From Dyadobacter sp. (GTDB taxonomy: Bacteria; Bacteroidota; Bacteroidia; Cytophagales; Spirosomataceae), in the NCBI RefSeq assembly GCF_017744695.1, contig NZ_JAGIAS010000006.1, forward strand, positions 1-64,000: a stretch of DNA of 64,000 nt, written 5' to 3'. Shown one piece after another: positions 10,415-19,897 of this stretch; position 1 is the stretch's first letter; each line of letters starts with the position of its first letter. The position numbers and the translations under genes are program-made. The notes beneath the pieces are model-generated. The model searched no databases and was not told where the DNA came from. It saw only the letters and a program-made list of their open reading frames with translations.

Positions 10415-11530
10415 ATGAAAGATAGTGCTCCTTCACAAAGGTTATTGTCCCTGGATACGTTGCGTGGTTTTGATATGTTCTGGATTTCGGGTGGCGAAGA
10501 GATTTTCCATGTGCTCGCCAAGGCGACCGGCTGGTCCTGGGCGATATTCCTGGCCCACCAATTTACCCACCCCGAGTGGAACGGTTTCCGTGCTTACGAC
10601 CTCATTTTCCCGACATTCCTCTTCATGGCCGGTGTTTCGACACCCTTCTCGCTCGGGAGCCGCCTCGAAAAAGGAGTACCGCCTTCGCAGCTGATCCGCA
10701 AGGTGATCCAGCGCGGCATTATCCTCGTCATTTTAGGGATCATTTATAACAATGGCCTTTTCGAAACGGAATGGTCGCAGATGCGCTACCCGAGCGTACT
10801 AGCACGCATCGGGCTCGCGGGGATGTTTGCACAGATCATTTACCTTTATTTCGGTTACCGCGCACGCTGGATATGGTTCGGCGGGTTGCTGATCGGCTAC
10901 TACCTGTTCATGATGTTCTATCCCGTACCGGGCTGCGGCGCCGGCCTGCTGACCATCGATTGCAACCCGGCCAGCTACATCGACAAAATGCTGATCCCCG
11001 GTCGTCTGCACCTGACTATTCACGATCCGGAAGGGCTCGTTTCGACGATCCCGGCCATTGCAACCGGACTGATGGGCATCTTCGCGGGTGAGTTACTGCG
11101 TACGAGCGGCGAAGTCATTTCTCAGAAAAGCAAAGTCACCTACCTGGTATTTGCAGGAATAATCAGTCTGCTGGTATGCCTCGTTTGGGATTACTTCTTC
11201 CCTATTAACAAAAACCTTTGGACCAGCTCGTTCGTGCTCTGCGCCGGCGGGTTCAGCACATTGCTGCTGGCATTATTCTACTGGATCGTCGACGTGCTCA
11301 ATTACCGCAAATGGACGCTGTTTTTCGTAGTAATAGGCATGAATTCGATCGTGATTTACATGGTAGGTCGGCTCATCGACTTCGGTTATACTGCCCGAGC
11401 ATTGTTCGGCGGCCTGCTCAGCTATTTCCCGCATTCGGTGGAGATGGTAGGTGAAGTAATAGCATTTATCGCGGTACAATGGGCGTTTATGTATTTACTT
11501 TACAAAAATAAGTTATTCCTGAAAGTGTAA
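10415..11530 (+). CDS. DUF5009 / HGSNAT-like membrane acyltransferase family protein
   Basis: 371 aa with about ten membrane segments. The N terminus RLLSLDTLRGFDMFWI and the segment YDLIFPTFLFMAGVS are hallmarks of the DUF5009 family (COG4299), related to heparan-alpha-glucosaminide N-acetyltransferase. Relatives transfer acetyl groups from cytoplasmic acetyl-CoA to sugars across the membrane; here the substrate is unknown. A patch of two tandem short-repeat arrays (11531-11648) separates it from the next gene. Confidence 0.75.
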   Translation: MKDSAPSQRLLSLDTLRGFDMFWISGGEEIFHVLAKATGWSWAIFLAHQFTHPEWNGFRAYDLIFPTFLFMAGVSTPFSLGSRLEKGVPPSQLIRKVIQRGIILVILGIIYNNGLFETEWSQMRYPSVLARIGLAGMFAQIIYLYFGYRARWIWFGGLLIGYYLFMMFYPVPGCGAGLLTIDCNPASYIDKMLIPGRLHLTIHDPEGLVSTIPAIATGLMGIFAGELLRTSGEVISQKSKVTYLVFAGIISLLVCLVWDYFFPINKNLWTSSFVLCAGGFSTLLLALFYWIVDVLNYRKWTLFFVVIGMNSIVIYMVGRLIDFGYTARALFGGLLSYFPHSVEMVGEVIAFIAVQWAFMYLLYKNKLFLKV

Positions 11531-11600
11531 TGGATGCTCAGGAATAGTCACGAATGGTCAAGAATAGTCAGGAGTTGTCATTGAGTCAGGAATAGTCCAA
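11531..11600. repeat. Tandem 10-bp repeat, GGAATAGTCA type
   Basis: Five consecutive decamers ending in TCA fill 11531-11580 (tggatgctca, ggaatagtca, cgaatggtca, agaatagtca, ggagttgtca), and one more offset copy lies at 11589-11598. A degenerate relative lies after nuoM near 9622-9644. Confidence 0.8.
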
Positions 11601-11648
11601 CATTCAATCATTCACACATTCACTCATTCACTCATTCACACATTCAAA
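11601..11648. repeat. Tandem 8-bp repeat CATTCA(C/A)(T/A), six units
   Basis: Six consecutive octamers, each starting CATTCA, run without gaps up to seven bases before the ATG of the ABC ATPase gene at 11655. They fill its upstream region, so unit number could affect expression. Confidence 0.9.
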
Positions 11649-11654
11649 ATTAGC

Positions 11655-12365
11655 ATGATCGAAGTCACCAATCTGACGAAGGTTTACGGAACGCAGCGTG
11701 CGGTCGACGGGATTTCATTTACCCTCAAAAAAGGTGAAATCGTGGGTTTCCTGGGCCCGAACGGAGCAGGGAAATCGACTACGATGAAAATCCTGACAGG
11801 TTACCTCAAACCTACCGAAGGCGCGGCCAAAGTTTCGGATTTCGATGTAATGCAGCAACCTATGCCCGCACGCAGAGCTATTGGCTACCTGCCCGAGCAT
11901 AACCCGCTCTACCTGGATATGTATGTGACGGAATTCCTGCTTTTTTCGGGAAAACTGTACGGAATGCATGGCTCGGCATTGAATGCGCGGGTCGACGAAG
12001 TGATTGCGATGTGCGGGCTGGTACCGGAGCGCAAGAAGAAGATCGGGCAGCTTTCGAAAGGGTACCGCCAACGTGTCGGACTGGCGCAATCATTTTTGCA
12101 CAATCCGGATGTGCTCATCCTCGACGAGCCGACCACCGGCCTCGATCCTAACCAGATCCAGGAAATCCGCGAGGTGATACGCACGGCCGGGAAAGACAAA
12201 ACGGTGCTTTTCTCGACGCACATCATGCAGGAAGTAGAAGCATTGTGCGACCGGGTAATCATCATTAATAAGGGAAAAGTAGTAAGCGACTCCTCATTGC
12301 AGGCGTTGCGCGATAAGGGCGATTCACTGGAAGATATTTTCAAAAAGCTTACGCAGCAAGTTTGA
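11655..12365 (+). CDS. gldA: ABC transporter ATP-binding protein, GldA-like
   Basis: 236 aa. Walker A is GPNGAGKST (about 34-42), the signature is LSKGYRQRVGLAQ (about 135-147), Walker B is VLILDEP followed by TTGLDPNQ, and the switch histidine is in FSTHIMQE. LSKGYRQR plus the LPEHNPLY Q-loop region is the pattern of GldA, the ATPase of the GldAFG exporter needed for gliding in Bacteroidota. It ends soon after the D-loop/H-loop region and is shorter than typical GldA (about 300 aa), and gldF/gldG are not adjacent, so another export role is possible. An octamer array lies directly upstream. Confidence 0.7.
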   Translation: MIEVTNLTKVYGTQRAVDGISFTLKKGEIVGFLGPNGAGKSTTMKILTGYLKPTEGAAKVSDFDVMQQPMPARRAIGYLPEHNPLYLDMYVTEFLLFSGKLYGMHGSALNARVDEVIAMCGLVPERKKKIGQLSKGYRQRVGLAQSFLHNPDVLILDEPTTGLDPNQIQEIREVIRTAGKDKTVLFSTHIMQEVEALCDRVIIINKGKVVSDSSLQALRDKGDSLEDIFKKLTQQV

Positions 12366-12539
12366 TGTTCCGACAGTAATTACCAAGACGATATTCGGCC
12401 AGGCAAATATTAGAATTGCATTAAAACGATATTTTGCAGGACTCAAAGTGCCGGAAAATTGTTATTATTGTAACTTTTGATATTCACTTATTGAAGTTGT
12501 AAAACCTAACATTCCCTCGTTAAGTCAGTGTTTTCAGGT

Positions 12540-15500
12540 ATGAAAAATTGGTGGTTCGGCCGGTTTCGTGTTGTAATGATTGTAGTGGCGCTGGTGGTGC
12601 TTACCTCCATGGCATCTGTGGCGTGGAAAATGATGGCAGTCCAAACGGTGGCTGTCAAACCTGTACCTGTTGCTGTTACCGAACCGAAGCACAAAGCCCC
12701 TAAAAAACACCTGGATCCGGTTATTGTCCTGCCCGAAAACCAATGGGTGGACAGTACCCTCAAATCCCTGAGCATCGAGCAGAAGATCGGCCAGCTTTTC
12801 ATGGTGGCGACTTTCTCGAACCGCGACGAATCCCATTACAGATACATTGACAAGCTGATCAACGATTACCAGATCGGCGGCCTGATATTCTTTCAGGGCG
12901 GTCCGGTGGGCCAGGCGCAGCTTACCAACCGCTACCAATCGCACTCGAATATCCCGCTTTTCATCGGTATCGATGGCGAATGGGGCCTCGGTATGCGCCT
13001 CGACAGCACGATTTCCTTTCCAAAACAAATGGTCCTCGGCTCGATCCAGGACGATCAGCTGATTTACCGCATGGGCGATGATATCGCACGTCAATGCAAA
13101 CGACTCGGCATTCAGATCAACTTCGCGCCGGTTTCGGACGTAAACAGCAATGCGGCCAATCCGGTGATCGGTATACGTTCATTCGGAGAAGACAAGGAAA
13201 ATGTCGCCCGGAAGTCGATCGCATACATGAAAGGATTGCAGCACAACCGCATTATCGCCACCGCGAAGCATTTTCCCGGCCATGGTGATACCGATGCGGA
13301 TTCGCATTTCACCTTGCCCGTGCTGACGCATTCACTGGAGCAACTCAATAACACGGACCTATACCCGTACCGCGAGATGATCGCGGATAGCCTCATGGGT
13401 GTTTTGAATGCCCATTTATACATTCCCGCACTGGACAACACACCCAACCAGGCCAGCTCACTTTCCGACAAGGTCGTTTACGGCCTGCTGCGCAAGGACC
13501 TCGGCTTCCGCGGGCTGGTGTTTACCGACGCCATGAACATGCGCGGTGTGCTCAAAAACGGCAAAGCAGCAGACGTGAACCTCAAAGCGCTCGTAGCAGG
13601 CAATGACGTGCTGCTTTACCCCGAAAGCATTGCGGAAACGGTATCGCGCATTAAAGACGCCATTAACACGAAACAGATCAGCGAGAAAATCATCGACGAC
13701 AAGGTTAAACGCATTTTGCAGGCTAAATACTGGGCCGGACTGAGCAAATACCAGCCTGTCGACATCAACAACCTGTATGCCGACCTGAATAGCGAAAAAA
13801 GCAAAGAGTTGTACCGCGAACTGTGCGAGGCTTCGGTGACAGTCGTGAAAAACGATAATAATCTGCTCCCGATCGGCTCGGTGATAGACAACAATATGGC
13901 GTCGGTAAGCATTGGGGAGGGCAGCAGCGTGGCATTCCAGAAAATGCTTTCGACCTACAAACCCATGCGGAACTACTCGTTTTATGACGGACCGTCGTCG
14001 CAGGAGCAAATCACCGAAATGCTGGGGTATCTGGAACCCTACAATACCGTTATTGTTGACGTTCATGGTATCAGTTCCAAACCCGGCAGGAATTATGGCG
14101 TTACCACCGGTATGGTCGATTTTGTGAACCGGCTCAAACAGCAAAACAAGAAAGTCATTCTTTGCCTCTTCGGTTCTCCTTACAGCATTCAGTTCTTCCC
14201 TGCAACCGATGCGCTGATTTGCGCCAACCAGGACGGGAAGGATCAGCAGGAGATCGTACCGCAGATTATTTTCGGCGCATTGAGTTCGAAAGGCCGTCTT
14301 CCGGTTTCGGTGCTGGCCTATAAAACAGGCGCCGGTGTGAATACTACTTCCATCAACCGCATTGCGTTCGGCACACCGGAGAGCGTGGGTATGGATGGTA
14401 TTTCACTTAAAAAAATCGATGAAATCGCCACAGCGGCGGTGAATGACCATGTTTTCCCCGGCTGCGAAGTATTGGTGGCCAGACAGGGCAAGATTATCTA
14501 TGAAAAACAATTCGGGGGGCTCAGTTACCGCACCAACGACCGCGTCACGCCCGAGACGATTTACGATCTGGCTTCGCTCACGAAGGTTTCGGCCACATTG
14601 CAGGCTGTCATGCTGCTTTACGACCGGAAACAGATCAGTCTGGACGAAAAAGCATCCAAATACCTCCCGGAATTGGCGGGTACCTCTAAACAGAACTTCA
14701 CGGTCCGTGACCTGCTCCTGCACCGCTCCGGCCTGATCTCCTTCTATCCGTCGCTTTGGGACAGAACTAAAACCAGCGCGGGAGGCCTATTGCCTGAATA
14801 TTACAGTTCGAAACAAGATACCGCTTATTATTTGCAGGTGGCACCCAAACTGTTTGCCAAAGGTGCATTACGTGATTCTGTATGGAATTGGGTGGTGGAA
14901 TCGCCTATGAACAACCGCCGCGACCGGGCAGGAAATTACGGTTATTTGTACAGCGACCTCGGCTTTTTGACGCTGCAAAAAATTGTTGAAAGGATAACCG
15001 GGCAATCGCTGGATATTTTTGTGGCTGCCAATATTTACGAGCCGCTGGGATTGCCCTACCTCGGCTTTAACCCGCTGCGCCGCTTCCCTGAAAAACAGAT
15101 CGCCCCTACCGAACAGGATTACCGCTTCCGCGGGCAATTGCTGCAAGGAACCGTGCACGATCAGATGGCTGCTATTGTAGGCGGGGTTTCAGGCCATGCC
15201 GGCCTTTTCGGTACAGCCCGTGACCTGGCGGTTTTGCTTCAAATGAATCTCTGGAAGGGCAATTACGCCGGAAAGCGCTATTACGAGCAGGCAACCGTGC
15301 CATTCTTCTCGCGCATGTACGACGAGTCGCACCATCGCGGGCTGGGCTGGGACAAGGCACCGGCCGACGGCAACAGCTCCTATGTTTCGCCTCAAGCGTC
15401 GGTTAACTCATTCGGCCACACCGGCTTTACCGGCACAATGGTGTGGGTGGACCCGGAAGAGGATCTCGTGTTTGTGTTTCTTTCCAACCGCGTCAATCCC

Positions 15501-15599
15501 GATGCCGAGAACACGGCGATCACTACCCAGCGTACACGTCGGAAAATCCAGGACGTAGTGTACAGTTCATTGATTCAACGGAAAAGCCAGCTTCCTTAA
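12540..15599 (+). CDS. Glycoside hydrolase family 3 fused to a serine beta-lactamase-fold domain
   Basis: 1019 aa. A membrane segment or uncleaved signal (about 10-28) is followed by a GH3 domain of NagZ type (about 60-580). KHFPGHGDTDADSH places K243-H244 and the His-Asp loop that serves as acid/base in NagZ, and TDAMNM gives nucleophile D330. After a GH3 C-terminal domain comes a class C beta-lactamase-fold domain (about 620-1019) with SLTK (S679, K682), YSD at the Y-x-N position and HTG near the end. The expected activities are beta-N-acetylglucosaminidase plus a D-Ala-type peptidase or esterase, acting on peptidoglycan. GTG at 12528 is an alternative start. Confidence 0.9.
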   Translation: MKNWWFGRFRVVMIVVALVVLTSMASVAWKMMAVQTVAVKPVPVAVTEPKHKAPKKHLDPVIVLPENQWVDSTLKSLSIEQKIGQLFMVATFSNRDESHYRYIDKLINDYQIGGLIFFQGGPVGQAQLTNRYQSHSNIPLFIGIDGEWGLGMRLDSTISFPKQMVLGSIQDDQLIYRMGDDIARQCKRLGIQINFAPVSDVNSNAANPVIGIRSFGEDKENVARKSIAYMKGLQHNRIIATAKHFPGHGDTDADSHFTLPVLTHSLEQLNNTDLYPYREMIADSLMGVLNAHLYIPALDNTPNQASSLSDKVVYGLLRKDLGFRGLVFTDAMNMRGVLKNGKAADVNLKALVAGNDVLLYPESIAETVSRIKDAINTKQISEKIIDDKVKRILQAKYWAGLSKYQPVDINNLYADLNSEKSKELYRELCEASVTVVKNDNNLLPIGSVIDNNMASVSIGEGSSVAFQKMLSTYKPMRNYSFYDGPSSQEQITEMLGYLEPYNTVIVDVHGISSKPGRNYGVTTGMVDFVNRLKQQNKKVILCLFGSPYSIQFFPATDALICANQDGKDQQEIVPQIIFGALSSKGRLPVSVLAYKTGAGVNTTSINRIAFGTPESVGMDGISLKKIDEIATAAVNDHVFPGCEVLVARQGKIIYEKQFGGLSYRTNDRVTPETIYDLASLTKVSATLQAVMLLYDRKQISLDEKASKYLPELAGTSKQNFTVRDLLLHRSGLISFYPSLWDRTKTSAGGLLPEYYSSKQDTAYYLQVAPKLFAKGALRDSVWNWVVESPMNNRRDRAGNYGYLYSDLGFLTLQKIVERITGQSLDIFVAANIYEPLGLPYLGFNPLRRFPEKQIAPTEQDYRFRGQLLQGTVHDQMAAIVGGVSGHAGLFGTARDLAVLLQMNLWKGNYAGKRYYEQATVPFFSRMYDESHHRGLGWDKAPADGNSSYVSPQASVNSFGHTGFTGTMVWVDPEEDLVFVFLSNRVNPDAENTAITTQRTRRKIQDVVYSSLIQRKSQLP

Positions 15600-15676
15600 A
15601 TCACCTTCAGCGTATTTGAAAAATATCTCTAACTTTACCAGTCAAAAGGTTAGCGGAAAGATATTTAGACAGATAC

Positions 15677-18600
15677 ATGAAAAAAACATTTATTAAAGAA
15701 AGTTTCCTTACCATTTTCGCCACGCTATTCTGCCTGGCAGCTTCATTCGGACAAACGACTATTACTACCGGGACCATTACCCCTTCACCCGCTTGCGCCG
15801 GGGGAGACATTTCTGTCCCTTACACCACCACAGGTACAGTAGCTCCGTCTGTTGTGTTTGTTGCTCAACTATCCGATGCAGCGGGAGCCTTCGGCGCGAC
15901 TCCGATAGAAATAGGTACTTCCACCACATCGCCGATTACAGCAACTATCCCTCCCGCAACCGCTGCGGGTGCCGGATATAAAGTCCGCGTAGTCTCCAAA
16001 CTGGCGGCAGTCATTCAGATTACAGGTTCGGAAAGTGTTGCGCTGCCTATCAATGCTACTCCGGCTGCTCCTGCGGTCGTTTCTCCTGTAAATTATACAC
16101 AAGGCAATACTGCAACGGCTTTGTCGGCTACCCCTGCCACTAACTTGCTTTGGTACGATGGTCCAACTGGCGGAACCGGCTCGGCTACGGCACCGACCCC
16201 GTCAACTGCAGCCGCAGGAACCACTAGCTATTATGTATCCCAAAAGCCTGCCGGATGCGAAAGCGCACGAGCTAAGATAGATGTGATCGTTGCTGCTTGT
16301 ACACCACCGGCAAAACCTACTGTTACTACGCCTGTAACATACACTGTCAATGATGCGGCAGCTCCATTAACCGCGACTGCAATAACAGGTGCTACACTCA
16401 ACTGGTACGGAACCAATGCGAGTGGCGGGGCCGCTTCGCCCACAGCGCCAACACCATCCACCACAGCGGCGGGAAACACTAGCTACTACGTATCCCAAAC
16501 TGTTGCAGGCTGCGAAAGTGCCAGGGCGGAAATTGTGGTCACCGTCAATGCCTGTACGCCTCCGGCCGCTCCGACTGTTTCAAACAAATCATATACAGTA
16601 GGTGATGCTGCTACTCCGTTAACTGCAACCGGATCTAATCTGAAATGGTATGGAACCGATGCAACAGGAGGAACCGCTTCTACCACGGCTCCAACCCCTC
16701 CAACCACCACTGCCGGAAGCACATCCTACTACGTGTCTCAAACTGTGGGCGGATGCGAAAGTGCGAGAGCACAAATCGTGGTCACGGTCAATGCCTGTAC
16801 ACCACCGGCAGCACCAGCTGTTACCAATAAGTCTTACACAGTAGGCGATGCCGCCGCTCCATTAACTGCAACTGGAACAAATCTGAAATGGTACGGAACC
16901 AATGCAACTGGCGGAAGCGCTTCCACAACCGCGCCAACCCCTTCAACAGCAAGCCCCGGAAGTACATCCTATTATGTTTCTCAAACGGTTGGTGGATGTG
17001 AAAGTGCAAGAGCGCAAATCGTGGTTACGGTTAATGCATGCACACCGCCAGCAGCACCTGGCGTAAGCGACATTTCGTATTGCCTTGGTGCACCAACTGC
17101 CAGTCTTACTGCCACAGGCTCCAATCTGAAATGGTATGCTCAGGCATCAGGGGGTGCAAGCTCACCAACAGCGCCTAAGCCTTCAAGTGCAGTAGCAGGC
17201 GTAACTAGTTACTTTGTATCTCAAACGGTAGGCGCTTGCGAGAGTGCACGCGCTGAAATCAAAGTAACAATCAACGAGACTCCAGCTCCGACAGCCTCCT
17301 CGCCAGTTGAATACTGTTTAAATGAAACTGCTTCACCGCTAACCGCAACCGGTAGCAACCTTAAATGGTATATGTCGTCATCTGGCGGCACCGCATTGAC
17401 CGGCACACCAACGCCTGTCACTACCGCAGCAGGCACAACCCGCTACTACGTCTCACAAACCGTAAATGGCTGCGAGAGCCCGCAGAGAAAAGAAGTAGCA
17501 GTGATAGTTAAAAATCCGTCGACCGCGCCTACTGTAACTGCAACGGTTAACCTTTGCCAGAACTCGTCGGCAACAGCTTTGACGGCCAACGGTACCGGCC
17601 TGAAATGGTACACCAGCGCAAATGGAGGCACTGCATTGAGTGGCGCTCCTGTACCCGTTACCACCGCTGTTGGTACGACAAGCTATTACGTGAGCCAAAC
17701 CTCTACGGGCTTGTGTGAAGGTCCGAGAGCAAAAATCGATGTGGTAATTAAAGATACACCTGCGGCACCTGCCGTTACCCCCGTTGACTATTGCGTTGGT
17801 GCGAAGCCCGTTGCATTGACCCCTTCGGGCGCTGCTTATAAATGGTATACAGGACCATCCGGCGGTACCGGAACCACCACCGCTCCTACGCCTACCGCGA
17901 CGACTGTTGGCACAACTTCCTACTATGTTACCCAATCCAACATATATGGAAGCCTTACCTGCGAGAGCCCACGCGCGAAGCTGGATGTGACTGTCAACGC
18001 AACCCCGGCCGCCGTGACCCCACTATCGGAAGCCTTCTGTCAGGAGCGTGCAGATAAAAATTATACATTCCCTACGCAAGCATCGGCAGGTAATACATTG
18101 AACTGGTATACAGCAGCTACCGGCGGAACTGCCAGCACGACAACACCTTCAATTAACCTGAAAGAAGCGAAAGAAACGACGTACTATGTGACTCAGTTGA
18201 GTAACAAGGGTTGCGAAAGCACCAACCGGGTTGCGCAAAAAATCCTCGTCAAACCTCTCCCGGGCCTGCCGGGTATTTCACAGTCCCTGATCGAATATTG
18301 CCAGTTTGTCGCTGCGAAACCGCTTGAAGCGACGGCTGCTGCCAATGCAACATTGAACTGGTTCGGTACTGACGCAACAGGAGGTACTTCGAGCCCCAGC
18401 GCACCGACCCCGTCCACTGCCGAAGGCGGAACGACATCTTACTATGTAGCTCAAACGCTGGCGGGCTGTCTCGGCGACCGTGCCAAAATCGATGTCAAAG
18501 TAAACACGACGCCGAAACCTACCACACAGACATACCTCGAATACTGCCAGAACGCGAAAGCGCCGGTATTGGACGCAACCGGAAGCATACTGAAATGGTA

Positions 18601-19825
18601 CCGCGAAGCCAACAGCAACGATTGGCAGGGCGTTCCTTTCACGCCGTTTACGGAAAAGGTTCAGGACTACTCGTTCTACGTGACGCAAACCGGCTCCAAT
18701 GGCTGCGAGAGCCCGAAAGAAGAGATCAAAATCCATATCAAATCATTGCCTTCTGCGACGATTTCGGGTAACCCGACCATCGACCTCGGGCAGTCAGCGA
18801 CGATCAATATCAAGTTCACCGGCGACGGACCGTGGATTTACATCCTGTCGAACGGCTTGACCGATACTACCGATCAGGCCAACCACCAGGTGGAGGTTAA
18901 ACCGAGTACCACCACGAGTTACCTGCTCACCGAGGTTTCCAATGCTTGTGGTAAAGGTCCTATCAACGGTCTGGCGGTTGTTACGGTAAAAGTACCGACC
19001 ATCAACTCGGGAAGCCCTTCCGTTTCCGAAATTTGTGCAGGCAAGGCATTCACTGTTCCTTTCCAGCAGTCGGGTGATTTCCCTGCCGGCAATACCTTCA
19101 AATTGCAGGTGTCCAAGGAAAATACAGATGCCAAATTCTATACCATTGCCTCGACGGCCACCGCCAATTCCGTATCGGCGACATTCCCGGATTCAACCAA
19201 GGGAGGAACCTACTTCCTGCGCGTGATCAGCTCAGGTGCTAATCCGGATTTCACCGTAAAAGGAAGCGTAAGCGCGATCACGATCAATGCAAGCCCGCTG
19301 CCGGTCGCCACACTGACAGGAACGCAAACGATCCTGGTGGGTGAAACTGCCGACCTGAAAGCCGACATCACCGGAAAAGCGCCGTGGACTATCACATTGA
19401 ACAATGGAACAAAAGATACGCTGATCACCGCGAACGCAACACCTTTCACTTTCAAACTGGCCCCTAAAACAACAACTACCTACGCGATTACCAAGGTGAC
19501 CAACGGTTGCGGTATCGGTACGGGTGTGGGTACGGCGAGAGTGCAGGTTGACCCGATCCTGGGTGTAGAACCACCGGCCCCGGCCGATTGGGCAAAGGTG
19601 TACCCGACCGTGATCAACGGCAAATGTACCGTTGAAGTAACCGGTACCATTTCGCCGAAGCAAGCAAAAATCGAAGTGGTGGACCTCAACGGCCGCCCGC
19701 GTTCGACCACGGCTATCAAACAACAAAAAACGGAGGTGGACTTTGCTAACTATCCCGCCGGACTTTATTTGTTGCGCATCCAGAATGGCAATCTGAGCAC
19801 CGTTCAACGAGTGATGAAACCCTGA
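15677..19825 (+). CDS. Large Ig-like-repeat T9SS-secreted adhesin-type protein
   Basis: 1382 aa. A signal peptide (cleavage near SFGQ, about 26) is followed by an N-terminal domain. Eleven tandem Ig-like units of about 80-90 aa (about residues 130-1030) come next, each with PL-TATG-LKWY, an APTP stretch, TSYYVSQT and CESARA. Two different beta modules (GDGPWIYI and GKAPWTIT) lie at about 1030-1290, and a T9SS sorting domain (VYPTVINGKCTVEV ... GLYLLRIQNG) ends the protein. The invariant Cys of each unit plus the next unit's CxPP suggests one disulphide per repeat. Repeats 2-5 are nearly identical even in DNA. It is probably a cell-surface adhesin. A terminator follows. Confidence 0.88.
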   Translation: MKKTFIKESFLTIFATLFCLAASFGQTTITTGTITPSPACAGGDISVPYTTTGTVAPSVVFVAQLSDAAGAFGATPIEIGTSTTSPITATIPPATAAGAGYKVRVVSKLAAVIQITGSESVALPINATPAAPAVVSPVNYTQGNTATALSATPATNLLWYDGPTGGTGSATAPTPSTAAAGTTSYYVSQKPAGCESARAKIDVIVAACTPPAKPTVTTPVTYTVNDAAAPLTATAITGATLNWYGTNASGGAASPTAPTPSTTAAGNTSYYVSQTVAGCESARAEIVVTVNACTPPAAPTVSNKSYTVGDAATPLTATGSNLKWYGTDATGGTASTTAPTPPTTTAGSTSYYVSQTVGGCESARAQIVVTVNACTPPAAPAVTNKSYTVGDAAAPLTATGTNLKWYGTNATGGSASTTAPTPSTASPGSTSYYVSQTVGGCESARAQIVVTVNACTPPAAPGVSDISYCLGAPTASLTATGSNLKWYAQASGGASSPTAPKPSSAVAGVTSYFVSQTVGACESARAEIKVTINETPAPTASSPVEYCLNETASPLTATGSNLKWYMSSSGGTALTGTPTPVTTAAGTTRYYVSQTVNGCESPQRKEVAVIVKNPSTAPTVTATVNLCQNSSATALTANGTGLKWYTSANGGTALSGAPVPVTTAVGTTSYYVSQTSTGLCEGPRAKIDVVIKDTPAAPAVTPVDYCVGAKPVALTPSGAAYKWYTGPSGGTGTTTAPTPTATTVGTTSYYVTQSNIYGSLTCESPRAKLDVTVNATPAAVTPLSEAFCQERADKNYTFPTQASAGNTLNWYTAATGGTASTTTPSINLKEAKETTYYVTQLSNKGCESTNRVAQKILVKPLPGLPGISQSLIEYCQFVAAKPLEATAAANATLNWFGTDATGGTSSPSAPTPSTAEGGTTSYYVAQTLAGCLGDRAKIDVKVNTTPKPTTQTYLEYCQNAKAPVLDATGSILKWYREANSNDWQGVPFTPFTEKVQDYSFYVTQTGSNGCESPKEEIKIHIKSLPSATISGNPTIDLGQSATINIKFTGDGPWIYILSNGLTDTTDQANHQVEVKPSTTTSYLLTEVSNACGKGPINGLAVVTVKVPTINSGSPSVSEICAGKAFTVPFQQSGDFPAGNTFKLQVSKENTDAKFYTIASTATANSVSATFPDSTKGGTYFLRVISSGANPDFTVKGSVSAITINASPLPVATLTGTQTILVGETADLKADITGKAPWTITLNNGTKDTLITANATPFTFKLAPKTTTTYAITKVTNGCGIGTGVGTARVQVDPILGVEPPAPADWAKVYPTVINGKCTVEVTGTISPKQAKIEVVDLNGRPRSTTAIKQQKTEVDFANYPAGLYLLRIQNGNLSTVQRVMKP
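16290..17280 (+). repeat. Near-identical tandem DNA repeats of about 240-250 bp inside the adhesin gene
   Basis: Ig units 2-5 of the adhesin share long stretches at DNA level, for example the CTGAAATGGTA and TACGTATCCCAAAC blocks recurring every 240-250 bp. Third-position divergence is low compared with units 6-11, which suggests recent duplication. Confidence 0.75.
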
Positions 19826-19846
19826 TCATTGATTCAATAAAATACC

Positions 19847-19884
19847 ACGGGACATTTGTTGCATTGCAATGGATGTCCCGTTTT
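19847..19884 (+). terminator. Terminator of the adhesin gene
   Basis: A 9-bp stem, ACGGGACAT (19847-19855) with ATGTCCCGT (19873-19881), is followed by TTTTCTTT. It lies 22 nt after the adhesin stop codon and covers the TTG at 19856, which is therefore unlikely to start tadA. Confidence 0.75.
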
Positions 19885-19897
19885 CTTTACCGGCCAT

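Noticed and set aside
13458-14144. Minus-strand frame of 228 codons inside the GH3 fusion gene
   Set aside because: It is a shadow of the GH3 coding frame with His/Phe-rich composition.
16290-17280. CRISPR-like regular repeats
   Set aside because: The repeats lie inside one frame, are about 240-250 bp apart and encode Ig-like units; no spacers or cas genes are present.
16231-19807. Long minus-strand open frames opposite the adhesin repeats
   Set aside because: They are mirror frames of a repetitive Thr/Ala/Ser-rich gene; no signal, no family match, and they recur with each repeat.
19856-19897. Upstream TTG start for tadA
   Set aside because: It lies in the terminator of the adhesin gene and adds residues absent from TadA.
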